Shown: positions 23,458 through 39,177, counted from the stretch's first letter. The stretch is 64,000 nucleotides of DNA from Ascidia mentula (GCA_947561715.1 OX387202.1:4725001-4789000); one strand, 5' to 3'. The notes: a model not told the origin generated them from the sequence alone. Numbers and translations are program-made.

Positions 23458-25661
23458 ATGTCAATAGCCCCTGGAAACAGAGGCCAACAGATCGAGGTTG
23501 GCGTGACGTTGCTTGATAGATTTTTAAAATGCTCCTCTCAGCATTTTAAACCTGGGCAAGATGGCAAACTTCACCATGATCCACGCAAAGCCAATGTTTT
23601 TGCCCACGATAATCAAGTATTTGCAGATACATATGGAGAGTAAGTTTACCAACTCATCTATTTCTGCAATCTTGTTTTAATATTTCGTGAAACTATAACG
23701 ACCCATGGTCAAAGCACATATTTCGACCAATTAAGAGCTTGATCGACTTGGGAAAAGTTTTGGTGGCCATAATAAGCGTCTCTACAGCACTTGGTTATTA
23801 TATTTCCAATCAATAATTCTTGTCAAACTTGCTTGCAAACATACGAATTGCTCAAGTTACCATGATGCCCGGCCACATTTGTTACGTCTATATTGATATC
23901 TTGCAATCATAAAAACCCAACCAAAAGCATTTACTACAAAAAAAGGCCTTCTCCAACACATATAGCTAATGCTCCAATGCTAACTGTTCTTTAACTTTAA
24001 GAAATATTTGTGCGTTTCAAGGGAATTGAAAATAACAAATGTATCAGAATTTGAGACAATAAAGCAAAGACTTCTGACTGTACCAACTTATCTTCATGTT
24101 GTGTTGAAAAAAAAGGAGAGAGTTTTAAATGGATGGCACATTACAACAGGTATGCAAAAAAAACTTTTGTCAAATTTTCAGTTGGTCAATATATTTGCCA
24201 ATTTTTAGCAAAAAGTTTTGCCGGAATCTTGATGGCCCAAAACATATTTTTTACAGGTAAATTTGTGATGTATATCAACAGCACCAATCCTGCCATACAG
24301 CAACAATTAAAAGATAAACTGGATGAATGTGAACAGTCCCTTGCTGCTGGAAAAAGCTTTGCACTAGAGGTGATGTTGTGCAACCTGTTTTAAGTTTTTC
24401 AAGATAAGCAGAATTGTAAAACCATTTTTTTGTAAGAACTAAAAACCATAAGATAAATAAACTTAAATGGGAATAGTATTTAGTTCCTGCAATAATTAAA
24501 AATTAAGCACAACATTATGCTCCCATATGGTGAGCTGAATGAAACATTACTGCTTACCATATGTGCAACAATAGCTTATATTTCTGATTGTGTTTTTAGA
24601 TTAATCTTGGACCATTGCTGAAATGTTGGTATAAATCAAGGTTTAAAGATAATTTTCATACAAATTACACCGTTACTGGTTCCAAATTCTGCATAACAAA
24701 CTCCAGCAAGAAATGTGATTTATGTTTCAATCCGGCCATGTGGATATTTTGTCTGCCCATTATGCTTGTTTTTGGAATTCCATACCGTGTAAGTGCTGTT
24801 TATGACTGAATCCTTTAACTAAAGCAGAATCATTTGATGAAAAAAACCTTGAAGACAGTGACAGGAACTTTTATTGTCCAAAAGAAATTTACGAAAATTT
24901 TCTCCACCAATTCAAACAACTTTGAAACCAGCAATTTTAACAATGCTAGACCAAATTATATACTACATGTTTTTTATAAAAAAATATTTTTCTTTTCAGC
25001 AATTTTTTGAAGATTTGACTAATGCAACACTAAATTTGTTGAATATTGTTTTTGTAATTGGTATAGTTTATCAAAATCCTTAATAATTAAGGTTAAACAT
25101 TATAAAATGATATTTTTGTCAGAGAAGCCTTGTAAGATAAGTTCACAAACACATTTATGCACTCATTTACATTGAAAATAGTTTCCACTCTGCTGGTGTA
25201 CATGTTGTGCCGGTAAAGATTTTCTGCAAATCTTTGTGCAGATATTCAGAGCAGAACATATGGACGACCTTCAATGTGAAGTTCATGCGAAAGTTTCCTA
25301 TCTTGAAGGGGTGAGCCAAGCTAAACTTCGTCAATTTGCTGCCATCGTTGCAGAAGCTTATGCTCATGGAGTGAATGCTGGAAGCTCAAGACAAGCAGGT
25401 ATGAAATCAAAACTATCTTACTCTCACAAAAATGTGACACAAGATAAAATAACAGTAACAAATAAATTTCAAACGCACTGATTAAAACATAGTTATTTGA
25501 CCCTATTGTTTGTAACATTGCTTCATTCTGATTAGTTTTCAGTTTGTATATGATGCAACTCCAAGCAATGTGTTTTCTTGGTTAAAGCAAATTATGTTAA
25601 TTTTGCATCAACAGCACAAGCCATACCTCCACCTTATTCAGCCTTCCCCACCAACCAGTAA
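23458..25661 (+). CDS. PPxY-tail membrane-associated protein, paralogue D
   Basis: Exons 23458-23639, 24022-24149, 24257-24369, 24600-24788, 25242-25398, 25615-25661; 271 residues with the family's intron phases. It is closest to paralogue C: GKLHHDPRKANVF in exon 1, FVMYINS and DECEQ in exon 3, LKCWYKSRF, CDLC and FCLPIMLVFGIPYR in exon 4, IFRAEHMDDL in exon 5. The tail is the shortest of the four and keeps only one PPxY (PPPYS). Introns 2 and 3 are much shorter than in C. AATAAA lies at 25825-25830. Function unknown; by motif, a likely WW-domain partner at a membrane. Confidence 0.85.
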
Positions 25662-28236
25662 ATGGTCTAACAAGAACCTAATTTTACACATTTTGTTTTC
25701 AGTGTTATTTTGATCAATGAGCATTGTTCATTTAATTGCTTTCCTTTTGAAAATCCATATGTCGATTTTTTTACAAGTATTTCAGAAGTTTTTTTGGCAA
25801 GAATGATTTTGAAACTTTTTGAAAAATAAAAGAATGTTTAAATCTAGGGGATATATATGCAAAATATTTATTACACATTCACCTATTTGTGCTTCGCATA
25901 ATATTCCTGGTTGAGGCAAAATATGTTACTCATTTTGGCGCTATTTTTTATGTAGGTCACCGGGGGTTTCTGTTTAGTAAAATAACATACCCCCAAGTTT
26001 TGTAAGAAATCATCTATTGTGGTTATCTGTGACTTTTTCTTTTAAAATCATTTATTTCAGGTTCCCTTGCCATTACTGACAAAGCAATTGAAAGGTTACA
26101 TATTTTTTATCAATGTAGATTAAGTGCAATCCATGTGTAAACGGGATGTGTTTTTTGACCAGTATTTTTTTGACTGTATTTTGCCCTTGATTTATGTGCA
26201 TTTTGGCAATAATGAAGCAATTGTAACATAAAAACTAAAAGTGAGATTTGATCATAAAGATACATAATTCAAAAACTATCACTTGTGTTGTTTGTTTACT
26301 GGAAAAAACGAAGGCGTCCACTTGGAAAAAAAAATTTATCATTAGTATTTTGTGTAAAGTCCACTTCCCGGTTTGTGTATTGCTAATATTTGTCTCTAGA
26401 ATGAAATCAAAAAACACTATTTTGTCCAGTTTCCAAAGTTGCGTGGTGTGTTTTTATCTCTAGTGCCTCATAACCTGCTTTACTGTCATAACAATGTGCA
26501 TTTTGTTGTGCCTTACCTTGCAATTTTTTGTTTTGTTTTGAATGAAAAATGCCAATGTGATTCGCCCTGTAGAATCCAGCTTTTCCCCTTATTTGGTGTT
26601 TTGTTAAACAATTTTCCCCTTATTTGGTGAGCGCGACCAGTGACTCAACGTCGGTTCTTGTTAAAACGAACATTCACCCACTACAGCAAATAATCAACAA
26701 CAATATCAGTAGCGCTGCATACGTACCAACTTTTTGGGTTCAGGTCCAAATTAAACTCTTTATTCAAATATTAACAGCCCTATATCTTATTCAATAGCTG
26801 GCTGATTTAAAAAGGTAAACACAATAAATTAAATTCAAGCTGAACTATCCAAGTACAGCACAAGCACATTCATTACTGGCATTAAAAGCGTGGCCAGCGT
26901 ACGTTGCAATCCCGCGCACTGTTACGTCACAGACGCCAAGCGTCACAAAGCAAGTGGCGGGAATAAACATAAAGAACATAAATCTCACTGTAACAATAAG
27001 GTCTGAAAATTTGGTTCAACTAGCCACTTTCCTCGAGAATTACTTATTGCTGGGTTTACCTTTGCCACTGCCATGTTAAGTACTGGCTGTAGAAGGGAAT
27101 TCAGTTTGTCATTCTCAATATTTTTATGAGTGTCGTTCACAACAAGAAACACATATCCGAAATGAAAGCACTATGACCCAGAAATAGCAAAGTTAGAATG
27201 CGTTTCACCAAGTATCAGTCCACCAACAGATGACAATCACTATTTCACACCCAAATACAACGGAAACTTACACTTTGCAGTGATCCCAATCCCAAGGACC
27301 CAAAGTCGATCTAAATATCAAGAACAAGCAAAAAAAGCATTGTGGCTGCCACCATTGTGACGTCACATATAACACTGGCTTACCATAATGGTATAAGTAT
27401 ATGGTATTACCATAGTATAATCGCATGGTAGAGCAAGGGCTCCTCTTTTCTTTGTTTCTTTATTCTCTTGGAGAATCTTCGTCATGCATGATTTCTAGGA
27501 GATCAGATGCAACTTTTTGCATGTAGAGAGATAGGAAACTCGCAAACAAATTGGAACTGCTTTAACTGTGAGGTTTAAAGGCATTGCAGCCAAGCTGGAT
27601 CAGCCACTTTTCCCGACAAGTCGGAGCGAGATCTGAAAAAACAATCTCCCGGTGAGGTTTGAACTCACGACCCTGGGCTAACTCAACCAACTGAGCTGCA
27701 GGAGCTCAGTGGTTACACGGGGTATATTGTGGCCAAGGTAAACTGGTACACAAGCTCACAACTTGCCAGGCAAACTTTATATATACGTGGGGTGCTCTAC
27801 CACTATAATCAAAAACATTACTAAAAATTATGGTTGGTCAGCTTTGCAAATCCTATATGCTACATCTTACAATCTTAACTGTAAGCTAATAAAACCCATA
27901 GGTGTCTATTTACAAAGGCAAATTGATATTTGCCTGGTGCGGTTGTTAAATTGATTTAAATCAAATAATACAGGGGAATCTTTCTTTCATTGCGGCATGG
28001 ATTTTTTCACCAGAATCAACACAGCATAATTTCCCCAAATATATTTTGTCGTCGAAATCTTCTACAAGTGACACTAAACATGATGTTGTTACAAATTTTT
28101 AAGCACATTTTCGCATGAATTTTCACAACAAAAATCATATCTTAAAAGGTCTCGAAAATTATTATTTTTTTTAATTTAATGTTAGTGCTCTTAGTTACTA
28201 AATCATGAGTACAGCTCATGTAGTAACTTTAAACGC
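25662..28236. other. Intergenic region 3' of the PPxY array
   Basis: Contains the 3' UTR of paralogue D, a short direct duplication of TTTTCCCCTTATTTGGTG (26581 and 26612), palindromic ATGGTATTACCATA-like sequence near 27400, and a tRNA-derived fragment (27645-27717). No coding exon is supported. Confidence 0.45.
27645..27717 (-). repeat. tRNA-derived SINE or tRNA pseudogene
   Basis: On the minus strand there is an A-box-like GCTCAGTTGGTTGAG followed by a B-box-like GTGAGTTCAAACCTCAC that forms a good T-arm, then CGGGAGA. The 5' acceptor strand does not pair with the 3' strand, so this is not a working tRNA gene. Confidence 0.6.
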
Positions 28237-31200
28237 CTAAAATACACCCAGCAACAACATCGCAGTAGCTAGAATCACAACCGATGCTAAAAACAACTCG
28301 TTGTCCTCGGGATTGACTTCCTTCAGCTTTTCGTTCAAGATTTCTGCAAATCAAGGAGCAATAAGTTATTGGTTGTTACACATTCGGCGAAATCACAGTA
28401 CTTTTATTAAACACTTTTTTGTTGATAAGTAGGCTACGAAAATCAATGAATTCTTAGGGGCACAGATCACGGATTTCCTCATAATTCTGAGTATAAAGAG
28501 ACTGGCCCATACATATTGTTATTAACATTGTCATGTTTAAAAGAAAACGTTTCGGCAAAACCTTATGCCATCATCAGTTTGAATGATGCGGTTGGTTGGT
28601 ATAGCTCCTGATAGATTTTTCATTGACCGCAAGTGCCGTCGATCTTTTCAAATGTTTCTTTCCACATGAAAAAGTTTTTCCACACGAAAAAATTTGAGAA
28701 CCACTGATTTCAATTGTTACGCGGCGCCCTTGGAAACTCAATCGCACCAGGGCATCGTCGCGCACAGTTCGAGAACCTCGGGTTTAAATATATACCTGAA
28801 CTACTGTGGTAAATTTCCATCCAAGTGCACTTAGTACACAAAGTTAAGATAGGTTGCAAACTGACCATCTCAGGACAAGATCCTGTTGAATTTTGACAGA
28901 TGGTGACGTCACAATGAAGATAGATCGCTTGTTGGTCGTCTGTGACGTTTGTCCACACGAAAGTTTCGAGTTTAAAGCTTGCGTTATTTGTCTGGTAGTT
29001 TCGAATCACCATCTTCCTGTTTGGACCTTCATTGTCAGTAGATGGCGCTGCGCATCTGAATTCACGATAAATGGGGGTTTGTATTCTTATCTACTATCGA
29101 GGGTTAGACTCCATCACTGCAGTAGATGCAAGTATGAATCCAGACAACCAAACTAAAATCCTCAAAACAGTAAAAGTATATCGAATTCAGAACACGACTA
29201 AATGAACGTGTTAGTTTGAAACTAGAAATATTAATGTTCTCACCCAGCTTCAATGATAGGATATGAGAGTGAGTCAGCAGAGTCCTCTACGTGTGTAGCC
29301 CAACAATCCTCTGCCTTTTAACACGTATTATTATTCATCAAGCAAAAGCTTTTTGTAAAAAAAAATAAGTGGGTGCAGTTGCTAACCTGGACGATAAAAT
29401 CTGTTTCCAGTTCTGGAATTCCATTCATTTTAACCACAGCAAAGATATAGTTGTGGGACGATTATTGGAGAGCTTTCATCCACTGGCTCACTGAATCCCT
29501 CGTCACTGTAGACGTTCAATGAAACATTAAACTCACCAGATATAAAACCACCATCCACTTCTATTTCACTGCAAATAACATATAATGGTTAGGCTAAGGA
29601 ACATCAACAACAGATTTACTCATAATTTGTAGAATGAAGAGACTGGCCCACACTGCAGAAAACAATACAAAAATGTCACAATGTTTTATGCAATATTGGT
29701 CAGTATCTTCATTCTCAGAATTATGGTTAGTTTTTTATAAAAAAATATTCCACAACCAGTAATGGTGTCATGTGGTACACGTGATCTGTAGCCTTAACCA
29801 ATCAAAGCAAAGCAAAACAAAACTACACATTTTCATCTGGAAAACGAAGCAAAACATTTTGTACTTTCGTAAAAGTAGTGAATAGAGGGGGAATGCTCAA
29901 TGCATACAATGTCTTTAACATTGACAATCCCGATACTCACTTTATTGCAGGTTGAACAACTTCTGACAAGAGATTGTAATTTGCAGTGAAGTTACAAGTC
30001 ATACTGATGCTGTGTGAAACGTATCGTTGAATTGCTTTGGAAGAATCCATTGCTTTGGCGTCACGAACGATGAACGTAAAGATCAGATGGTCGTCTCGTG
30101 TCTAAAATGAAAATAATAAATAAATACCCGGGCTGGTTTGAACGTTAAGCGTGTATTTTTATACGTGTAAATTGTCCTGCTTTGGCACTCTTTGAGAAGA
30201 CTGACTTTTATATTATAACGTAGACGACGATGCCGCAAGAACAAACTAATGTACTCGTTTCATCGTGTCTATTTTCTTCACCCGAATTTGCGCCTGTTTT
30301 TTCTATCACTTTGTCATTCACACCTGATGAAGCGAGGGTTACTCGCGAGAGCTCGTGTACGTTATAATATAAAAGTCAGTCTTCTCAAGGAATCAATTGT
30401 TTTATTTTGGAAACTTTTTCAACGCGTGTATATTTCTTATTTTTCAACAACACACATACCTCGTATATGAATTCACATCGCGTCAAGTTGAAGCGAAATA
30501 TCGGTGCAGCATCGTTAGTTTTGCATTTGTCTGGTACTCATCAAGGTTGGTTTTATGTTCGGAACTGATGTAAAGAACATCACCACTCTCGTATGTAAGT
30601 CTCGCCAGATTGTCCTGACTTCGAATTCTAAATGTCATGAATTTAAAAAAATATTTGCCCAACTATCTTTTCTGGATCGCGAAATGGGCAAAATACACCC
30701 TTCTTATCCAATTTTATGTAAAGTGGATAGAGACACTTAAACTTATTTTAGGAAAAACACACGTTAACATGTTGACATTTTGGCAATAACTTGTGCCATG
30801 GTAATAACTAATGCGAAAACATGACGACATTTTGGCATCTATTGTTTTCTGCATACTGTGCCACGACCCTTTATCATCTGTATATTATCAAGTAAATTAT
30901 ACACACGGTATAACCCTGTTGATTCTTTCGTAAACGTGCTAAAGTCGAAATGAACAATGAGTCATATTCACAATCCTAGCGTGTGTTCATACGATGTAAC
31001 TGACACATTGCAGTCATTAATCACATTATGTTTAAAAAATCAATCATTTCTTACGTTATCTCAATCTCTTCTTCGCATTTAATCCCCGTGATGTTCTCCG
31101 GAACAATTACAGAACCTGAATCAGACAAAAAAGACATCTAAAAAAATTGAACAAAAGATAAAAAAGGGGACAAACTTAGATAAGTTTTATTCGCACCAAC

Positions 31201-33253
31201 AATTAGGTTTGTGTCGCTGTTTCCGGAGACATTTTGATTTCTGTAGAAATGACCTTCAGTCAATAATAAAATGTTCATCTTATTCTAATCGCGTGCCGGC
31301 TGTTATGCAATCAGACTTCATCGGGTTTATAATGCAGCGCACAAACATGTAGAAAAAGATATTTTACCCAGTGTACGATCTTCAAGTTAGTTGTTCTTTT
31401 ACAAGCGCCATGACAGTATTGAATGCAAGTGATAACAATGAGACAATTTGTCAAATATCGCGATGCATTTCCGTTGTTTTCAAACTGGACAAACGCGTGG
31501 GTTATTTTGAAACTGGGCGAACAGAAGGAGACTCGTTTCTTGGACTTTTACATTTTTTTTGGTTAAATACATGTTTGGGTGTCCTACCATTACCATAGAT
31601 GTATCATCGTTGTATATAGGTAACAGGCGAAGCGTCGGTGTACGAAACCGACATTTAATTGTGTAAGAAGTTCAGTTCCATTAGCGCGAGTTTTGGTAGT
31701 AAAAATATCAAGAAAATCTAACAAAATGATACTTTCGACAACGATGCTGAAGCCAGTTTGAGAAGAAACAGCATCAGCCAGAAAAGCGACTCGAATATTG
31801 GTTCCAGTTGTTGTAAACAATTGTGGTGAAGTAGAACCAGACAACCTGAGGGAGTTCGCTCCTGGCTCGTCAGATGAAATCTAACAGTTAACAGGTTGAC
31901 GATATGTTATCAATGTTTGGTGTTGATAATGTCAGGTATAATTGAACTCAATTCCAAAAGCTCCGCTTGCAAAAAGCACCGAAATACTCATTATTAAAAG
32001 GTACACATTGTGACTGGTCAGAGATGATGCGCATTATCCTAAGCATAGTAGAAACACGCAAAAAACATGTCGTCGGTCGTATCGCCTTACACATAGGCAA
32101 ACGACGCAAATTCCGTTTCGTGTCACTTTGTTGCGTAACAATCCACGAGACACTTGTGTTTGTCCTGATTGTGACAATGATAATAAAGGTCATTTGAAAG
32201 TAGCTTAACGCATAGTATAATGTGTGTGTTTTTTCTGACAATAATTTTTAAATTAAACGAAATACAGGGGTGACAATACATGCGTTGTTACCCCTGTTTG
32301 TTTGTGATGGGTGACATGTCACCCCTAAATCGACGCCTATGATCCTAAGCAACGATTATCGACCGAAAATCGATCACAATAAAAAGTTTTAATTGCCAGA
32401 AGACTTGATGTGAGTTTTACATAATATAATGATGCTAAACGTGGTCAGACTCACGTAGAGAAGATCATAGTTGACGTCTGTGGAAAAGTCCATGATGTTG
32501 AAGGTGAATCTTTGTCTGGCTCCCGTAGTCAAATCCCAAATACTAGTTGTCTGCATATCATAATTGCTCGGGTAATTTGGTGACTTAATCTGTGCAGGAA
32601 AAGCCTAAACATTCTGTTGCTGAATGCGTAATGGAATACCTGAAAAATTAAATATTATAAAAAATCGCAATAAACTGGTAACTTTCATGCAGCAATAAAT
32701 GACATTGAAGTCCTTTGGGTGCTATTGTGTATATTGAAGTAGCAATGCCTGTGTAATGTCGATTCGCTTCATTCTGTTATAGGTACTATATAAAATTGTG
32801 TATATTTTGTACATTTGCTGCGAAATGTGTCGTTTTGTAACACGTTTATGCATCTGCATTTTGCAATAATTGTGTATGGTGTACTTTGTAAGATTTAACT
32901 TACTTTCGCAAAACTCGATCGTCATTAATCGACTTGTTTCATTTGTCTTGCAAATTAATTTGAATTCGCCTGTAGATGAATAGGTCGTTCCAGTTGAAGA
33001 TCCGTCGCCAATCAAAGATAGTTTCCACCAGGAGCATCGTAAACCTAACAAATAATTTGTTTGTCTAAACAACTTACAAAATCTGATCAAAGGATCGATC
33101 ACAGATTAAACTTAACTTTAGAAATCTTGTAAAATCCCGTGTTAGCTTTTTTTTTATTATAAGCATTAAAAAATATTGAGCTCTCTTATAGTAATTTTAC
33201 TTACGTTTTCCAAGAAGCAGCATCAAGGTTGTCACAAACATTTTGTAATGCAT
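28237..33253 (-). CDS. CUB and zona pellucida (ZP) domain membrane protein, frame-broken
   Basis: Minus-strand exons: 33253-33205 (signal peptide, MFVTTLMLLLG), 33044-32904 (Cys-rich), 32589-32455 and 31880-31733 (CUB, with IKSPNYPSNYD, DFSTDVNYD and GFSIVVE), 31115-31055, 30627-30460, 30101-29941 and 29568-29387 (ZP part), about 29100-28867 (IYLHCDVTIC, a ZP-C signature), 28829-28796, 28343-28237 (C-terminal TM, ASVVILATAMLLLG). The architecture resembles vertebrate CUZD1 and fits a secreted-surface or egg-coat-type protein. Odd points: the frame shifts by one base near 30537 (before VPDKC), again near 29440, and the 5' part of the 29100-28867 exon has stops. The join between exons 2 and 3 does not close in phase, so an exon is missed there. 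Either the gene is decaying or the sequence has errors. Confidence 0.6.
28477..28605 (-). repeat. Dispersed repeat, copy 1, with hammerhead-like core
   Basis: Matches 45549-45672 along most of its length: AAAGACTGGCCCA-type start, TTAACATT and CATGTTTAAA, then the core at 28549-28577. On the minus strand the core reads CTGATGATGGCA, a loop, TGCC, GAAAC. It lies in an intron of the CUB-ZP gene. Confidence 0.7.
28694..28705. mobile_element. Possible hAT end fragment
   Basis: GAGAACCACTG matches the terminal motif of hAT-type elements seen elsewhere in the window. No partner end was found, so this is at most a fragment. Confidence 0.25.
29619..29735. mobile_element. Short foldback element related to the 28477 repeat
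   Basis: The left end CATAATTTGTAGAATGAAGA and the right end TCTTCATTCTCAGAATTATG are inverted copies. The left end continues into GAGACTGGCCCA, as in the repeats at 28477 and 45549, so it looks like an internally deleted relative. It lies in an intron of the CUB-ZP gene. Confidence 0.6.
30192..30388 (+). mobile_element. MITE-like element with perfect 30-bp inverted ends
   Basis: TTGAGAAGACTGACTTTTAT and the next 10 bases at the left end are repeated without a mismatch, in inverse, at 30359-30388. Inside, 30324-30350 reads CTGATGA, a GCGAG/CTCGC hairpin, then GAGA. The perfect ends suggest a recent insertion or gene conversion between the arms. It lies in an intron of the CUB-ZP gene. Confidence 0.8.
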
Positions 33254-34536
33254 CTTCTACTATTTGACTCTTTCACGACAATAACACTAAACAATATAAC
33301 CACAGTTATAATTATACCCAATCTGTCCCACAGTTAGAACTTCTACCCCAATCTGGCCTAAAACAATTAGATGTCCGAACGCGGTACGAAGATATGTTTC
33401 CTGGTGAGTAATATCCTGTCGTCCGAACGAAGAAGAAGGTATGTATTAATTGTCACCCATGTAGAACAATTAAGCTTCCTATACAAATTGATTATTATTC
33501 GTATCCATAACTTAAAAACTACCGCGGTTTTTAAATTGCATAATGCGAAAGATTCCAAGCTTATACTTTTCTTGTAGTACAACTAGTTTACAAATTTTGT
33601 TGAGCATAGGCCTACACATATTGTGCTTCACCACAAGTTTAAAGTCACTATCGAGTACACATATATTAATGCATCAAAATTTAGTAGTTTGTATTTTGGT
33701 TTTTACGTTAGAATAGTTATTTACAGCTGATCTGCAATCGTTTGAGCTTCGTTTACTATACACTCACCACGGAAGAATGAAAGGTTAATTTCGAAGTGAC
33801 AAGGGTTAGAATTTGGTATACAAATAGTGTCTCAACAGCCAACAAGCACAGTTGCACACCCAAAATAATTTATAATAGCCCTTAACCTTTAAACAGTTTT
33901 TTGCAATCTTGTTTTTTGAATAATTGTTCTATTCATAAAATATTTGTGTTTTTCAACTACCAGTCCACGTTTTGTCTTACTGATGTCACACAGTATATAT
34001 TCTTCTCACATAGAATGGTTTTCTTTTGGTGCCAGGTGCTAACCTTTGCATTATAAGATATTGTTCTTTTAATAATTGGTCCTATTAGTTACCTTTCAAT
34101 TCAGATTTCATAAATTCAATGGGCGTAAAATTTTTGACTATCGTTAACTGCTAAAAGTTTAAGACTGCTCTAAACACAGCTGCTGAGAAGTTGTCGCCTC
34201 ATTATGAACAACGACATTTATGCCACACTGTCTTACAACTTTCAGAATATTATTAAAATTAACTGCATTTTTCAAGATATCGGTTTGTCGATCCATTTAG
34301 ATTTGGAGGCATGAGAAATCTCTGCTGTAAAATTCACAAATCCCAGGTTTTTATCCATTTTCTGCAAAACATTCTCGACTTAATTTTTTGCCAAAAACTT
34401 TTTTTATGGAAAAATATCTAGTTTTCTTATTTTTGTTTCAATAAGAATTCCTCAAAAGTTAGTTTCAGATAAGAGCACATGACCGTAACATTTACCCCTA
34501 ATTCCTGAAAAGTCTCAATCAGTAACACATTTACGT

Positions 34537-34618
34537 TCGCTCTCGGTGGGACTCGAACTTTCGATCCTGGGCATTCAGGATGTGTCACTTTAGTGTTCGC
34601 TGAATGGGGAATTCCCCG
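34537..34618 (-). repeat. tRNA-like fragment
   Basis: On the minus strand AAGTTCGAGTCCCACCGAGAG resembles a tRNA T-arm and 3' acceptor strand. The remaining cloverleaf is not convincing, so a tRNA-derived SINE or pseudogene is likely. Confidence 0.45.
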
Positions 34619-34679
34619 AACCAATATAGAGGTGGCAAATTGTCGGTCTTTCCAATCATGAATTCACTCAAGATTAGTA

Positions 34680-34740
34680 ACTGGGTTGGTGGATTAGGAC
34701 CTCGGGTATGTTGAGAGTTCAAACTTCACCGGGAGGAAGT
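34680..34740 (+). repeat. tRNA-like fragment
   Basis: GAGAGTTCAAACTTCACCGGGAGG resembles the T-arm and 3' end of the tRNA-like piece at 27645 on the other strand. It is incomplete and probably belongs to the same SINE-like family. Confidence 0.4.
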
Positions 34741-36226
34741 GTGATTACGAGATAATGACCAAAGTATATGTGTTCACGTGCACCCTGGGTAATTATTCAT
34801 AATTCACGAGTTTACATTCAAATACTTTGTCATACGCCTGGGATTTATTGCGCCAGGAAAGTAAAAAATGTCCGGAAATCTACCCATTAAAATTTACATA
34901 TTCATAATAGGGATCAACATAGTTGCACACATAGGTTGGTACACGAAGTCATTAGACATAATTTTAGAAATAGTACGTAGAGTGTGGTTACAGACCCTAT
35001 GCAACACACTGTATTTTAGCATCAGCCACACCTGGTAAACTCCATCACAGCAAAACCAACTCCACTTGTGTTTGAAGGAACATGCAAATATTGTGATATT
35101 TCTGCATTGCCTTGGTAACAAAACAATTGCACAACGCTAGGTTGAAAGTTTATTTGTGTTTCAGGGGACGAGGTTTACAACACCAGCACCTACCACATCA
35201 ATAACAGTACAAGGGTTTGGTCTGAGATACCACCAAGGTGGTTCAAAAAGCCATGGCACTGTTTATAACATTGTACGTTTTTGTGGCAAGTTTTTGCCAA
35301 TTGCTTGCAACATATTATCATTACTTTGGGCACTAAAAATCCAGCAAAAGTTTACGTTCAGACAGAATATTTTCATCCTGTGGATATGTGAAAGGTGGAA
35401 CATACTAGTGGGAATCTTTGCCTTCTAAACACGAAGAGTTATTATAATAACAAGCAATTTACAAATATTCGGATCCATCAGGTCAACAAGAAATTCACAA
35501 CACAATGAGAAAAGAACAGCATGTCTAATTTACATTGAGTGCGTGTTTGTTAGACTTCAGCTCAAACATTGAAGGACGTTGTTACAACACAAATAAAATC
35601 TACCAAATAATATGCGTACAAAATCTAACAGTTAATAACAAAGGGCTGTTTGAAGCAGTCATGCTATACATTTCCCTAATCTAATACAATCAAAACGGGT
35701 TTCTTAAGAATCTTAACTATGCAAGTATGGGAGCCCAAGTAAAAAAACAAAAAAATTTGCCCATTTGGGAGAAAATTTGAAAAGGTTTTGCAGTAAGTCG
35801 TTGAAAGGCATTGCACATAAAATGGTAAGAAACCAAAAAAATTCTTTTGGAAAACTTTTATGTGAACAAAATAAGAATGTACTTTTGTTGGAATTAGGAA
35901 CTCTTTGAATTTTAATAGATTACCAAACTACATGGATAAATTAGAAGTTAAGTTTTTATGTAGATATTAAAGATTAAAGCGTAAACTAAACGTTGAAGAA
36001 AATATGTTAAACCCAACTTCCAAACTACAAAGAAATCAACTTTTTTAGAAAAAAGTTGCAATTTTGAACAAAAACAAGCCCAAACCAGAGTAAATCTGCA
36101 TATGTAGAAAACAACAATCAGCATTAAATGTGGGGCACGAAGGAGCGCTGTTGCCACTGACAACAAGAAGGAAATCTATGTACCCAATAGTGCAGAGCAC
36201 GAGCAATGAAATATGGTCGTGGGTGT

Positions 36227-39177
<2,951 letters not shown>

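Larger units (their letters stand above)
33254..36226. other. Intergenic region between the CUB-ZP gene and RAB2
   Basis: Very AT-rich. It holds two tRNA-like patches (34537-34618 and 34680-34740). An open frame at 35156-35428 (+) begins soon after an acceptor-like TTTCAG but shows no domain. I do not call a gene here. Confidence 0.4.

Noticed and set aside
27645-27717. Functional tRNA gene
   Set aside because: The T-arm is good but the acceptor stem does not pair, so it is better described as a tRNA-derived repeat.
35156-35428. Plus-strand open frame after an acceptor-like site
   Set aside because: No domain, no partner exons and no conservation signal that I can judge; left as intergenic.
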